64,000 nucleotides of DNA from Crotophaga sulcirostris (GCA_013397455.1 VYZB01000122.1:1448032-1512031); one strand, 5' to 3'; counted from the first letter of the stretch, positions 40,801 through 52,953 are shown. Made by a program: numbers and translations. Notes: generated by a model from the letters alone, not told the origin.

Positions 40801-41378
40801 GAGTAAACGTATCTGAGGCAATTCATTTCAATTTCAGGACAACACATTTTTTGGGGAAATGAGACCTTCGACCAGTGGATTTCTCAGAGCAACACATTTG
40901 TGCTCATGAATCCTGAGTAAGGGTCAGTTTTGCAGGCTTATTTTGGACCAAAGATGTGGAGGGCCTACAAAGGCACACTCTGAGGAATTTTTTAGGTTCT
41001 CAGGGAAGGTAAATCTGGAGGGAAAATGACCTCTGTAATGCATATATGACACAATACGGATTTCCTCAGTGAGCAGGGCCAGGCAACATCCACTAGAGAA
41101 GGTCAGTCCATAGCCATCGCTCTGAGTACAGGACTGATGGATTCTATGGAACAGTGTAGCAGTCCCAACTCAGAAGTTGGGACTGAGAGATGGTCAGACC
41201 TGGATTTCTCAGAAACAAGGGGAGAAAACACAGGCCTCATACTTACTGGCAGTTACAGAGCGCACTCATTAGGCTAGACAGACCTTTGCCTTCAAAAATG
41301 GCTATTAGTTATTCACCATGCGATGCATACTAAAGTGTATCTTATTGTTATTATGCAGTTCTGAAAAGAAACTGAAGT
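37838..41378. other. Non-coding stretch with one perfect hairpin
   Basis: Contains the 11-bp hairpin at 41160. The segment 40300-41250 has a different, more purine-rich texture and could be an old unclassified retroviral or DNA-transposon remnant, but no terminal repeats or coding motifs were found. Confidence 0.5.
41160..41185. repeat. 11-bp perfect inverted repeat with 4-nt loop
   Basis: CAGTCCCAACT, loop CAGA, then AGTTGGGACTG: a perfect 11-bp hairpin, about 200 bp from a CR1 end. No T-run follows that would suggest an RNA polymerase III terminator. The function is unknown. Confidence 0.8.
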
Positions 41379-42040
41379 ATCACAGAATCAAGGAATCACA
41401 AAATGGCAGGTGTTGGAAGGGACCTCTGGAGATCATCTATTCTAAACCCCTGCTAAAGTAGGCTCACCTAGGGCAGGTTGCACAGGAACATGTCCAGGCA
41501 GGTTTTGAATATCTCCAGAGAAGAAGATTCCACAACTTCCCTGGGGCAGTGTGTTCCAGTACTCCATCACCTCCACAGTAAAGAAGCTTTTCCTCATGTT
41601 GAGGTCGAACTTCCTGTGTTCCAGTTTGTGCCCACTGTCCCTTTTCCTGTTTCTGGGCACCACTGAAAAAAGTCTGTCGCCATCCTCTTGACACCTGCCC
41701 TTTAGATAATTATAAGCATTGATAGGATCCCCTCTCAGTCTTCTCTTCTCCAGGCCAAACAGGCCCAGGTCTCTCAGCCTTTCCTCATGAGAGAGATGAT
41801 CCAGTCCTTTGATCATCTTCATGGCTCTCCACTGGACTCTCTCCAGTAGTTGCTTGTCTTTCTTGAACTGGGGAGCACAGAAATGGACACAGTACTCCAG
41901 ATATGGTCTCACTAGGGCAGCGTAGAGGGGAAGAATAACCTCCCTCAACCTGCTAGCCACACTCTCCTTGATGCAATCCAGGATACCACTGGCCTTCTTG
42001 GTCACGAGGGTGTATTGCTGGCTCATAGTTAACTTGTTGG
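41379..42040 (-). mobile_element. CR1 LINE 3' fragment, second subfamily
   Basis: Reverse-complement CR1 with tail TATCACAGAATCA... and a 3' UTR that differs from the ATACTGTG copies. The C-terminal RT region stays open in the minus frame 41442-42026 (194 codons). Landmarks are SQQYTLVTKKASGILDCIKE, VRPYLEYCVHFCAPQFKKD and [14 protein letters not shown], with a later MRKSFFTVEVMEYWNTLP. The C-terminal end is frameshifted relative to related copies (GSCGIFFSG in place of the usual EVVES-like stretch). Intermediate age. Confidence 0.93.
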
Positions 42041-42339
42041 TATGACAATCTAACTGATCTATCCATACCTGCTATAAATGTAACAAATGTACCTCTACAT
42101 ATTCTAACTTTTTTGAAATATAAAAATCTGTTTGCACACAGTTTGATGACATATCCACACTGTATTTAGCTCTTCACCTTGTATAGTTTTTCCATTGTAT
42201 TTTCTTAGATATAGCTGCGTATCTAGATATACATACTATTCAATTGCATATTTATACCCTATGATATATTACACTACGTGCAGAGATTGAGTTAGTACAG
42301 CTAAAGCTTAGTTGGATGAGAAACTAGCATGGCTAGGAA

Positions 42340-42865
42340 GGTCTGTTAAGAAAGCCTTCTGTAAGTACATTGGCAGCCAAATGATGGCTAAGGAAAACTT
42401 AGATCCGCTGTAGGTCCCCTAGGTAGGGGGATTAGTCACAAAGGATATGGAGAAGGTGAGGTACTCAGTGTTTCTTTGCCTCAGTTTTTATGGATATGTT
42501 CTTCCCTCAGGTGTACCAGGAACCTAATAGCAGTCAATGGAAATGAAGCATTACTCATGGTAGAGGGTAACTAGCAGAATTAGGGATCACTTAAGCCAGC
42601 TGGACAAATGAGACTGGACGGGGTGCATCCAACAATGCTGGGACAGCTGTCATTTTTGATAGGTCACAGCAATCACAAGTAGGTTTCTGAATACAGGGGA
42701 AGGCAAAAATCACATCTTTAAGAGGGGCAAGAAAGAAAATCTGGAGAAATACACACCGGTCAGCCATGCATGGAGAAGCTGGGCAACAAATTTTCCTGGA
42801 AACCATTTAGGACTGTAGGGTTGACTGTTACAGGTGCTGAACATGTAATTCACACAAGGTCATCA
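42340..42865 (+). mobile_element. Degraded CR1 LINE fragment from the N-terminal RT region
   Basis: On the plus strand, in order: GGAGAAGGTGAGGTACTCAG plus TTTGCCTCAGTTTTTA (about 42450-42492); GGATCACTTAAGCCAGCTGGACAAATGAG (42583-42612); GACGGGGTGCATCCAACAATGCTGGGACAGCTG (about 42617-42649); AAGAGGGGCAAGAAAGAAAATCTGGAGAAATACACACCGGTCAGCC (about 42720-42766). These correspond to the CR1 segment that leads into the RT domain (SxGPDGMHPRVL...FKKGKKEDPxNYRPVSL-like). Many indels and a loss after 42800 mark it as old. Confidence 0.8.
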
Positions 42866-45800
42866 TAGGTCAGTACCATCCAGTCCCTGACAGGGTGGCT
42901 GTCTTGGAGCTTAGGCACAAGCAGTCACTCTTAAAACATGAGTGAAGTTGGTGGTCAGCTTTCTGCAGTACAACACTGTGGTGGGCTAAGCTGAGACAAC
43001 AGCAAAGTATCCCACATAGCTGCTCACTGCCTCCCTTTCTCCCATGCACTGGGAGGCACAGAGTGTGAAAAAGAGAAAGCCTTGATGCTGTGCAAGCTGA
43101 TCAGCAATAGTCAAAACACTGTTCAGTTATCAACACTGTTTTGGTGACAAATCCAAAACATAGTACCATAAAAGCTACTATGGTGAGAATTACCTCCATC
43201 CCAGCCAGACCCAGTACAACCATGATAACTTTCTAATGACATATTGATAAACGTTTAACACAGGATAACTGATGAAAATAAAACTAAGCTTCTGTGAAAA
43301 GTTTAAAAATTGCAGTACTAGCAACTCAAATAAAATAAATTCAGTTATGTAGTCTGGACAAGCGGAAAAAATGAAAACTGGTAAACAAACTGAATCTTTG
43401 TGCAAAGAAAAATAAAATATAGATGCATACTTTAAAAATGTCTTATGACCTTTAGCTCTGAACCGGCAAGTATTTGGAAAATATACTCATTAAAACTGAC
43501 ATAATTCTGGAACACAACAGAAAAGCAAAGCAGCCCTTCCACCACTGTTCAAATGCTGCAGTTTCTTAGGGAGAGGTCATAAGACTTCCCAGCCCTAAAG
43601 AACGCTGATACTTTGCATTCTTTTATGTAAGAAGAAAGAGGACTGGAGAGATAACAGGAGAAAGAATGTGTTAGCTTTATACCCTTGGGCTGTGATGAAA
43701 TACCAGTCTACTTACATTTAATTATGTTCAGTTTATAACAAAGCATTCAGCAGAAAACATCAATTAAAATGTTGACACACTCAGACTCCTTCTAATAAGA
43801 ATGAAGAAGAATAATGGTTGGAAACCTGACATCTAGAATTCAACTAAAAAGGGATTTTTGCTGTTTAGCAATTAGTTCTCTCTGCAACATAAAATAGTAT
43901 TTCTAAGGGAAAATTATTGGGTAGATTTACAACCGAGCTATGTGTTAAGATCAGTTCAAAGAATAAAAAATGACTACATTACTCTAGACAAAGACATGTT
44001 TGGACTAAATATACACCACAACATATCATTTCTTGTTGTCTATTACTTAATGTTCTCTGGAAGCAACATAAATAAGTAATGCACAGAGTAAAAGACCTAA
44101 ACTTTGCAATTGATATGTTTGCTCCAATGTTAACAGAAATCTTAGGTCAGCTACCAAAGGTCTTAAACTAAGGCACTAAGGCTCTTCCAAGAGAAAAAGT
44201 GGGGTTTAGAATGTCTAGTTAGCTCTCAGAAGGATAAACTGAGGTCAAGTAAAGTATATGTCAGGTATTGTTACTGTGGGAAGCCAAGAATGAACTTCAC
44301 TCATGTCTTATAGTGGCTGCTTGTGCCTAAGATCCAAGACAGTCACTTTGTCAGGTACTGAAAGGTGCTGGCCTATAATGAGCTTGTGTTAATGGCAGCT
44401 GTTTAACACCTGTAACAGTTAACCTTTCAGTCTAAAATGGTTATTTCCGAGAAGCCAGGGCCAACTGTCCATATTTGGGTACATGCAAAACTCCCTCTGA
44501 AGTCAGGAACCGTTTCTATGAAAGAAAAGAAAGAACCTGAAGTTATGGAAATCAACAAACTTTGGTATTATTTACCGTGGATGTGGTATCTGACTCTAAA
44601 TATGAAATATGGACACTAAGCAACCATCACTTCTGTAATGAGTGCTTACTGTACGGTTTGCAGTCAGCCAGGTTCTCAGTCCCCATTAATTCTTCCCTTT
44701 AATGAAATAACATGGCTTCCACAGGTTCAAATCAGTTGCAATCTCAAAGACAGAATGGGATGGGAAACAGAGAAGCAGAGAAGTGATAAGACGCAAAGAT
44801 GAGTACAACACCTAAATTCTCTTGAGCCTCATTTGGAACCCACACCAGTAGCTTCCAGGAGCAATCACAGACCCCATTTCCACTGGCAGTGAAGCTTCCA
44901 TGTGACTCCAAAAAACCAAGGGACTGTGCACTTTCACACTCATGCGGAGGGAAGCCTTGTTGTATACAGAACTGGAAGAACAAGATCCTCTCTAACTGGG
45001 CAGCAGTAATGTATCCATTATGAATAATGATAAAAAACGTAATTTCTTTAATAAGGTCCAGACGAATGAGACCTAATGGAGAGTGAACTGTGCCTCGAGA
45101 GGCCTGGCTTCTGTTTTCATCTCTGCTGCTAGTTTGGCTTTGGCAACTTTTTGTACCTCTTTGTGCTTCCATTTACCCATCGTAAGGCAAGGGATAATGA
45201 AAATTATGGCCTTCATGCAGAATGTTGGGCTCTTTGGATGAAAAAACTCCAAAGGATGGCTTTTATTTTCCCTGTTGCACTAGACATCTTCCTTTCTCCT
45301 TCTCTCTCTCCTTCCCTTTCTTTCTTTCCTTCTTTCTTTCTTTGTTTCTTTTTCCCTTTGTCCTCCTTCCTCCCTTCTTTTCTTTGAATCTAGAAATGGT
45401 TTTATTAATCTTCCATATCAGAATACTTTTGTAGTGCTATCACCATGAGTGGTGTCCTAAGGCAGAACTAAACTGCAGTGAATTGGAGGAAGAATGAATA
45501 GTGACATTTTGTAGTGCAAAGTCTCTGCAAGGTCACAGGGGTTTATTCACTTTATTTTGCTTTATTTTCCTTTTAGTATAAAGTGCTAGAGACATTTATA
45601 AAGATTTTAATGAAAAACACTAAATTTTACCTTAATGTGAGGCTGTATTGTGATAGTGTTTTCCATTTGGGTTTTCCTTAAAGGCAGAATTTTCCTGTGA
45701 AGTCAACATAAATTTCTACTTCAGTGGTATGGCAAATAACAACATGTAACTTCTCTTGAAAGAAAAGAAACCTAGTACAAACTATGTTACTCTAGCAAGC

Positions 45801-48800
45801 ACCCTGCCTAACAGCTAAGATATTATTATAAATAACAGTGGGGAGAAGCAAATGTAAAATGTAGTAACTGCATCTAAGATAAATATTAACACAAAACAGA
45901 ATGTTTTTGTGAAAAAGGCATATAGAATAACTTCTTTACTTGCTAGAAAGCTCCTGAATTTGATTCACATCTCAGCAGCAGTCCATCATACTGAGAAACT
46001 GTTTTTGTGCTGATTTAATGCTTGATAACAGCTCAAAAGTCTGAACTTTATGACAATATAACGTAAGAGTGGCAATGTAAGGTTTCAACATTTCTTTATG
46101 AAAACATCATTCCACCTTTCTGATGAAATAGATCTGTTGTACACTTCTTAGCAGAAACATTTCCAAAGAAACTTAATAAAACACTAAGATAAAAGAGTGT
46201 TTGAGTTTTACAGTTACATTATGATTCATTTCAGCAACTTTTAACTCTCAACAGATTTATAAGTTTGCCCTGGTGGGAACTTATTATAATTCTAAAGAAA
46301 AAAAATAAACTAGATAGGTTTTCCTGGAAAACTGAACTAGTAAATTCTGCAAGCAAAGAAATTTGTGTTCCTTGTCAGAGTAACAGTGCAGTTAGAATAA
46401 CAACGTGGAATCAATCAGATCATCAAGATATGGAGAAGCTAGCAAACACTGGCATCCCAATGCAACAACAGTTGGTAAAGGAAAAGTGGAAAATGGATAA
46501 TAGAGTACATGTTACTTTCTTGCCCCAGATTTGTTTAATTGTTTTCTTACACAAAGTGTTTTCCCAAATCTGCACATTATAACAAGAGCACCTTTTTGGA
46601 TGGCAGCTCACACAATCTCTGCAGATTTCCTAGCAAGCGATAGCCTTAAAAACTGTGCCCTTTTCTTAACCTGGAGTAGCAGTGGAGAGAACAGAAACAG
46701 CCATTATTTGGCTTTTGATAAAGTCTCTATATATTTCCATGCAAGCAGAAAAAGAGAGAACTTTCCTATCTTGTGACTGTATCAGAAGGTAAACCCATTT
46801 TTTTAAGTAGTTGGGAAGCAACATATAGAAGTAAAAATCTGCAAACTCAAGAAGTCAAAGTGAAGAATCAGATTCCAAAGAAAACTGTCTAGTTTGCCTA
46901 TCACTTCTCAGAAACTTATCATGCTACCCTAAAAATGCCACAAAGTATTAGAACTATGTGAAAACCTGATATTTTTATTAACTGGCTTTGGCAGGGAGGG
47001 GGAAGAGAGAGAAAAATAATTTTATTTTTCAGTGGTTTTATTTCTCAGTGGTTTTTAATCTTTAAAAATAGTGAAATCTTAAAACATGCCATTTAAACAA
47101 ACCCACCCAACATTCAAAACAACTAATTATTTTCAGGAGAAATGATTTTGTAAGCATTTTCAAAATGAGCTAGTAGTTTTCATTGACCTTATATCTATCT
47201 ATAAATTTGGCAAAAAAACCCTACTCACTGAGAGTTTCACCCACCCTATAGCTAAACAGAGAACAATTCACCCTGCTCCCCAGAATATATAGCATGCATG
47301 TGCATATGCATACAGGAAATGATGGCAGAAGTCAAGATGACTTTGGCAAAACATTTAGGTGCCTTCTAAGTGATGAGTGACCTTAAGTTGAGTTACTATA
47401 ATTTCCCCCTGACCTGAACCCAGAAATGGCTTTTCTATGTGTTTCAGTATTTTCAGAAAGAACACAAGACTTTGCTGCAGGCCCCAGTGAAAGCACCAAA
47501 ATTACAGCCATCTGTTAAGTACTGGGAAGTATTTTCAAAATAGACATAAATGGTGTCCTAATCATAGTTCACCAGACTGCCTATTTTTAAAATACTGAGG
47601 ATACTTTGGGCTATGAAGCACAAAAATAAGAACTTAGTGCTACTGTCAGAAGTGTGAAGGGCCAACTGCAACTGAAAACAGTTTTTATATGCATGGGGTT
47701 TTTTCCCTATATAAACTCTTCACATGTTTTTTTAACAAGACTTTAGGATCTGTAAAGGCTTTTTTCCTACATTTATTGGTTTCGGGGGGGTTTGTTGTTC
47801 TTTTTAATGTGGAAGCTGGGTTTTTGCCTGTACTGTCACTACAAAAGATGCAACTTCTTTCTGCTTACTCTTTTAGTTAAAATTAGTAGTAGCTAGAAAG
47901 TACTCTTTCTTGGTTGTGCTGGATAATGTCACAGACACTTGATATGTGTATTATGAGCTTTCACCCATTAATTGAAGAGGTGTGTTGTGGAATCCTTCAC
48001 AAAAATGTTAAAACCTCCACCGGTCTTCAAAACATGTTAAAACATGAAATAAAAATATTCTAAGCACCCTGATTTATTTACTCTTCCCTCACCGTGCTGC
48101 TGCATTTCAGTGCCCTGTCTTGTGATGCTGTCATTCTCTAGTTTTCCAGTGGAGACTTGCCTTTGCTACAGTCTCTGGGAAAGGGATGTCAGCACCAGGC
48201 GTGGCTGACTTGGCAAAGGAAATGACTCTACGGCCAACTTTCTGTAAAAAGTCTGCCTGTTTTGCTCTGCAGTTTCCCACAGTTGCTCCCATTTGTGCAT
48301 GCTGGTATAAACAGCAGGACTGTCACAAATGATAAAGTGACTGACAACTGGCTTTTTAATGCTTGTTGTAAATTAAGAATAGCTCTGTCTTTCTTGCATA
48401 TCGGCATAATCAAGAAGGACATTGGAACTCATATATGGCAACACCACTAGCATGAGAAATGTATGTTGCCTTAGATCTGCCAAGGAAAATCCTCACTCTG
48501 TTTCGCAGAAGTAACATCTCACTCACAACCTTTACAGTACCTCCTCAATTAAGCGCTTGATTTTACAAATCTCAATGTAATCTTTTTTTTAAATTTAAGG
48601 GGTTTGTCTCCTTTTTTTTTGCTTTTCTTGCAACATTTAAAAAAATAATAGAATAAATAGCTGGAAACACAATTCTATCCTATGGTATCATACTGACACC
48701 TACATAATTCTTCCGCAAGCACAGAAATGTAGCATTTGCACAGGCCTCTGTTGCTTGAGGATATGAGTCATTGTATATACTGACACATGCAGATTTGAGA

Positions 48801-50528
48801 ACTTCCAGGCTTTTGAAAGCAGTCAAGATTCTTCCCTCTCCCTCCTGCAAGCCTGACCCTCTGCATGCTCACTCCTGCCTGACCTACCTTCTGTCTGTCC
48901 TCCCTCCTTCCTTCCGTCCCTCCCAGCTTCTCATCCTCGCCCAACCAGTCCTGGTTTCCACTTCATGGCTTGAGGAAAGATGTTTCTTATCTCGCACTGT
49001 GGCACCTGCTTTGCTTCCACAATTCTCATGTCACTTCTTCTACTCAATTTTGTGCCCTTGCCTCTTTGTCCACTCAGGCCCAAATCCTCCTGTGCCTTTT
49101 TTTCCCCTGTTTTCCATCTCTCTTCCCCTCTTCCAGTCCTTGCTCCTTCTGCACCAGAATGGTTTGCCCTGGGATCCCAGCTTCCAAACCAGATGCAGAG
49201 CTGCATCTGCAGGAAATACCCTGTTTCAGCCCTGTGTTTCTGAGACATTCACAGGACGGATGTCATACTCCAGCAGTGAAGCCACAGCAAACCTTCATAT
49301 AAGTACTTGTGTTAATGGCAACATGCAAAGTCTTGTAATGTTATGAAATGTTGCTAGCTTTCACAAGAACAGCCAAAGTTCATTTTTGATGCAATTCTTC
49401 TTCCCTGTGCACCTCCACGCATCAAATCCTTGCACTGAAACATGAAATTATTACTGATTCTTAGATAAAAACCATTAACTCGCGGGGGTTTTAATGTCAT
49501 AAATCACCTTCTCTTTAATTTCAACTCTGTAACAGCTGGTTGACCTGCAACAGTAAAAATTCATACCAACTGTAGTAACCAGCACAGGGAATTACAAATC
49601 AAACATACCCAGGAAGACCAAGAATAACTGCAAATATAATCTTTTCATTGGAATCCAGAGGACATTAGACAAAGAAGCATTAAAGTCTCCATTTAGGAGA
49701 TAATTCTGATCTAGAAAAAATTATAATCTGAATAGGCTTTGATAGAGACTGGAAAAGGAATTGGAATCATTTGTGTTAAGCTACACAGAAGGTGACAGAG
49801 CTGAAAATATATAATGAGACTCTAAAGTGCTGTAGGTGTAAGAAATGAAAATTACACAGCAGCAAAATGCGAGAACTTAGTTACAGCATTTTTATAACAT
49901 TTGTTCATGCAGGCTGTTAACTATACTATGATGTGATTATATTTTGCACTGTTGTAAAACAAAACCCCATATATACACCTCGCACTTATATTTTAACAAG
50001 GGTAATATAGTCGTAACAAAGTGTGATAGTAAATAACTAAAATACTACTACATAATTACCCTTTAACATACCTGGGATGCAGTATTAGTATGGCACTTTT
50101 GGAGGGGTCCAACTTTGAACCATCTTGCATTCAACTTTTTGGAGTCTTACTTTCCTTATGTCAAATTATAAAAGAAAAACAGAACAGCCTGTATGATTTA
50201 CACTTTGCTGCTAATATAATTAATTTAGATGTTGTGCTCCATGCTTTTCCACATGACTTGGAAAATTTGGGATTTCTTAAACCAGTGTAAATCAGCACTG
50301 CGATTTCAAAGGAATAAGTAATGAGATCTGAAGCACAGGCAAGATGAGCGGTACATGTGCCACTTCACACACATGTGGTTTGGCAAAACAAAATAAAGTG
50401 GATGATGTGAATTGCCAATTAGTCACTAATAAAAAGTATTATTTGAAGTGTACGAGCATATAATTCAGAATTGTGTTAATTGCCTGTGTTGCTTTCTCAT
50501 AGCAATTACATAATAACATGTATATTTG
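42866..50528. other. Non-coding stretch
   Basis: AT-rich apart from the polypyrimidine tract at 45288 and a C/T-rich segment at 48820-49200, which produces a 191-codon plus frame without recognisable domains. A 142-codon minus frame at 44744-45172 is likewise unrecognised. No mobile element was recognised. Confidence 0.55.
45288..45387 (+). repeat. Polypyrimidine (CTTT/CCTT)n tract
   Basis: Nearly 100 bases are almost entirely C and T, with CTTT and CTTC repeats broken by a few G. Such tracts can adopt triplex (H-DNA) structure and give long stop-poor frames on the plus strand. Confidence 0.9.
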
Positions 50529-51003
50529 GCGCTGGTCAGGCCACACCTCAAATACTGCATTCAGGTTTGGGCTCCTCACTACAAGAAGGACATTGAGGTC
50601 CTGGAGTATGTCCAGAGAAGGGCAATGAAGCTGGTGAATGGTCCAAAGAATAAATCTTGCGAGGAGTGGCTGAGGGAACTTGTTGCTCACTACAACTACC
50701 AGAAAGGAGGTTGTAACGAGGTGGGTGTGGGTATCTTCTCCCAAATAACAAGCGATGAGAGGAAATGGCCTCAAGTTGCACCAGTCCAGGGGAGGTTTAG
50801 GTTGAATATTATGAAAAATCTCTTTACCAAAAGAGTGCCAAAGCAGTGGAACAGGCTGTCCAGGGAAGTGGTGCAGTCTCTGCCCTTGGAGGTGTTCAAA
50901 AACCATGTAGACTTGGTACTTCACGACATGGTTTAGTACCCATGGAGGTGTTGGGCTGGATGATCTTAAGAGGTCTTTTCCAACCTTAATGATTGTATGA
51001 TTG
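50529..51003 (+). mobile_element. CR1 LINE 3' fragment with internal deletion
   Basis: This is a plus-strand CR1 3' end. The encoded stretch VRPHLKYCIQVWAPHYKKDI and a later FTKRVPKQWNRLSREVVQS are visible. The middle, where other copies have the [13 protein letters not shown] core, is missing between ELVA and HYNY near 50680, a deletion of about 45 bp. The 3' UTR and weak octamers (ATGATTGTATGATTG) end about 51003. Its 3' end faces the 3' end of the next copy, 63 bp away. Confidence 0.92.
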
Positions 51004-51065
51004 CACAGAATTATAAAATTACATATACTATCTGAGCGAGATTTTAGAGGCAGGAACTGGTTACA

Positions 51066-51322
51066 CAGAATCATAGAATCGCTTGGTTGGAAAAGACCAT
51101 TGAGATCATCTAGGTCAACTGTACCTGTTCACTACTAAACCATATCCCTGAGCACTTCATCTGCCTGTCTTTAAATACCTTCAGGGATGGTGACTCAATC
51201 ACCTCCCTGGGCAGCTGTGCCAGGGTCTGACAATCCTTCCGCTGAAGAAATTTTTCCTGATGTCTAATCGGAACCTCCCCAGGCGCAACTTGAGGCCATT
51301 TCCTCTCGTTCTACAAATTCGT
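51066..51322 (-). mobile_element. CR1 LINE 3' fragment
   Basis: The plus strand begins ACAGAATCATAGAATCG (reverse-complement ATTCTATG octamers), then GTTGGAAAAGACCATTGAGATC and a reverse-complement ORF2 C-terminus with CACCTCCCTGGGCAGC. It ends near the CCTCTCGTTCTA block at about 51312. This is the usual CR1 arrangement, truncated at 5'. It sits tail to tail with the copy at 50529-51003. Confidence 0.92.
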
Positions 51323-51465
51323 ATTGCTCACAGAAGAAAAACAGGCAGGCGTCAGCAGGGTGGTGGTTTTGCAACACTGATGTCATACTCAGCAGTGGCA
51401 AAAGAAAAAAAAACAAAAAACAGCATTCAAATGTTAGAGAAATGCAAACAGAAACAGATTAAACA

Positions 51466-51735
51466 GAATCATAGAATGGTTTGGGTTGGAAGGGACCTTA
51501 AAGCCCATCCAGTTCCACCCCTCTGCCATGGGCAGGGACCCCTCCCACCAGCCCAGGCTGCTCCAGGCCCCATCCAGCCTGGCCTTGATCACCTCCAGGG
51601 AGGGGGCACCCACAGCCTCCCTGGGCACCCTGTGCCAGGGCCTCACCGCCCTCAGCGTGACGAATTTCTCCCTAATGCCCAATCTAAATTTTCCCCCTTC
51701 CAGTTTAAAGCCGTTCCCCCATGTCCTATCACATG
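51466..51735 (-). mobile_element. CR1 LINE 3' fragment, GC-rich subfamily, next to the gap
   Basis: The plus strand starts with AACAGAATCATAGAATGGTT, GGTTGGAAGGGACCTTAAAG and CCATGGGCAGGGACCCCTCCC. It runs through the reverse-complement ORF2 end (CTCCCTGGGCACCCTGTGCC) and stops near CCCCCATGTCCTATCACA. This is a different, less decayed, GC-richer subfamily than the neighbouring copy. About 30 bp of other sequence separates it from the N run. Confidence 0.93.
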
Positions 51736-51765
51736 TTTACATGTTTCTGGTAAAACAGAAGGCGG

Positions 51766-52420
51766 NNNNNNNNNNNNNNNNNNNNNNNNNNNNNNNNNNN
51801 NNNNNNNNNNNNNNNNNNNNNNNNNNNNNNNNNNNNNNNNNNNNNNNNNNNNNNNNNNNNNNNNNNNNNNNNNNNNNNNNNNNNNNNNNNNNNNNNNNNN
51901 NNNNNNNNNNNNNNNNNNNNNNNNNNNNNNNNNNNNNNNNNNNNNNNNNNNNNNNNNNNNNNNNNNNNNNNNNNNNNNNNNNNNNNNNNNNNNNNNNNNN
52001 NNNNNNNNNNNNNNNNNNNNNNNNNNNNNNNNNNNNNNNNNNNNNNNNNNNNNNNNNNNNNNNNNNNNNNNNNNNNNNNNNNNNNNNNNNNNNNNNNNNN
52101 NNNNNNNNNNNNNNNNNNNNNNNNNNNNNNNNNNNNNNNNNNNNNNNNNNNNNNNNNNNNNNNNNNNNNNNNNNNNNNNNNNNNNNNNNNNNNNNNNNNN
52201 NNNNNNNNNNNNNNNNNNNNNNNNNNNNNNNNNNNNNNNNNNNNNNNNNNNNNNNNNNNNNNNNNNNNNNNNNNNNNNNNNNNNNNNNNNNNNNNNNNNN
52301 NNNNNNNNNNNNNNNNNNNNNNNNNNNNNNNNNNNNNNNNNNNNNNNNNNNNNNNNNNNNNNNNNNNNNNNNNNNNNNNNNNNNNNNNNNNNNNNNNNNN
52401 NNNNNNNNNNNNNNNNNNNN
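51766..52420. other. Assembly gap (655 N)
   Basis: This is a continuous run of undetermined bases. It is bordered on the left by a CR1 remnant plus a short unique piece and on the right by extremely GC-rich sequence, then a minisatellite. Both kinds of flank are typical reasons for assembly failure. Any open frame drawn across it is an artefact of the N run. Confidence 0.99.
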
Positions 52421-52472
52421 GGCCCGGCCGCCTGGCCCGGGGGGCGTGCGGGGGGCCCTCCTCAGCTCTGGG
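52421..52472. promoter_or_regulatory. GC/CpG-rich stub at the gap edge, possible CpG-island edge
   Basis: About 50 bp immediately right of the gap is almost pure G+C (GGCCCGGCCGCCTGGCCC, then a G-rich run) and carries several CpGs. It stands out as the most GC-rich piece in an otherwise AT-rich window. It lies about 7.1 kb upstream of DAP exon 2 on the same strand, a plausible position for the DAP CpG-island promoter. No start-codon exon is visible in the sequenced part. It may instead be GC-rich repeat sequence related to the minisatellite. Confidence 0.35.
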
Positions 52473-52829
52473 TCTGCGAGATCTCTCTTCTCTGGTCATG
52501 ATTCTGTGAGATCTTGGGTTCTGTGATCACAATTCTGTGAGGTTTCTGATTCTGTGAGATCTTGGATTCTCCAATCATGATTCTGTGATATCTCTGATTC
52601 TCTGACCATGATTTTCTGAGATCTCAGATTCTCTGATCATGATTCTCTGAGATCTCTGACTTTATGATCATGATTCTATGAGATCTCGGATTCTATGAGA
52701 TCTCGGATTCAGTAATCACGATTCTGTGACATCTCTGATTCTGTGATCATGATTGTCTGAGGTCTCAGATTCTCTGATCACGATTCTGTGACACCTCCAG
52801 TTCTGTGATATCTCCAATACTGTGATCTC
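52473..52829 (+). repeat. Minisatellite of alternating 17-bp and 14-bp modules with CR1-like octamer
   Basis: This is an imperfect tandem array of about 350 bp. Module A approximates GATTCTGTGAGATCTCG (17 bp) and module B approximates GATTCTCTGATCAT (14 bp). They mostly alternate as a 31-bp A-B dimer, but A-A doublets occur near 52531-52564 and 52675-52708. Both modules begin with GATTCTNTGA, which contains the ATTCTGTG octamer typical of CR1 3' ends, so the array was probably built from a CR1 tail plus spacers. Module A contains the palindrome AGATCT and module B contains TGATCA. The array degrades at its right end around 52780-52829. Confidence 0.9.
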
Positions 52830-52953
52830 TGCCTGCTGCTCACCCCTTTCCCTCGGCTTTCCCTGCTCGCTGGCAGCCTTTGCCGGTAACGGGCCAGCAC
52901 TCCCTCTCCTGCCTTTTCCCAGAGGAGCTTTCTGGTTGCAGACAAATCCTCAC

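Noticed and set aside
44744..45172. 142-codon minus-strand frame
   Set aside because: No recognisable motif; length is within what chance gives over 64 kb on six frames.
48771..49346. 191-codon plus-strand open frame
   Set aside because: It lies in a C/T-rich segment with few stop triplets, has overlapping open frames in other phases, and has no recognisable domain or splice context.
51260..52501. Apparent open frames of 256-413 codons on both strands
   Set aside because: They run through the N gap, which contains no stop codons by construction; the readable ends are CR1 and minisatellite sequence.
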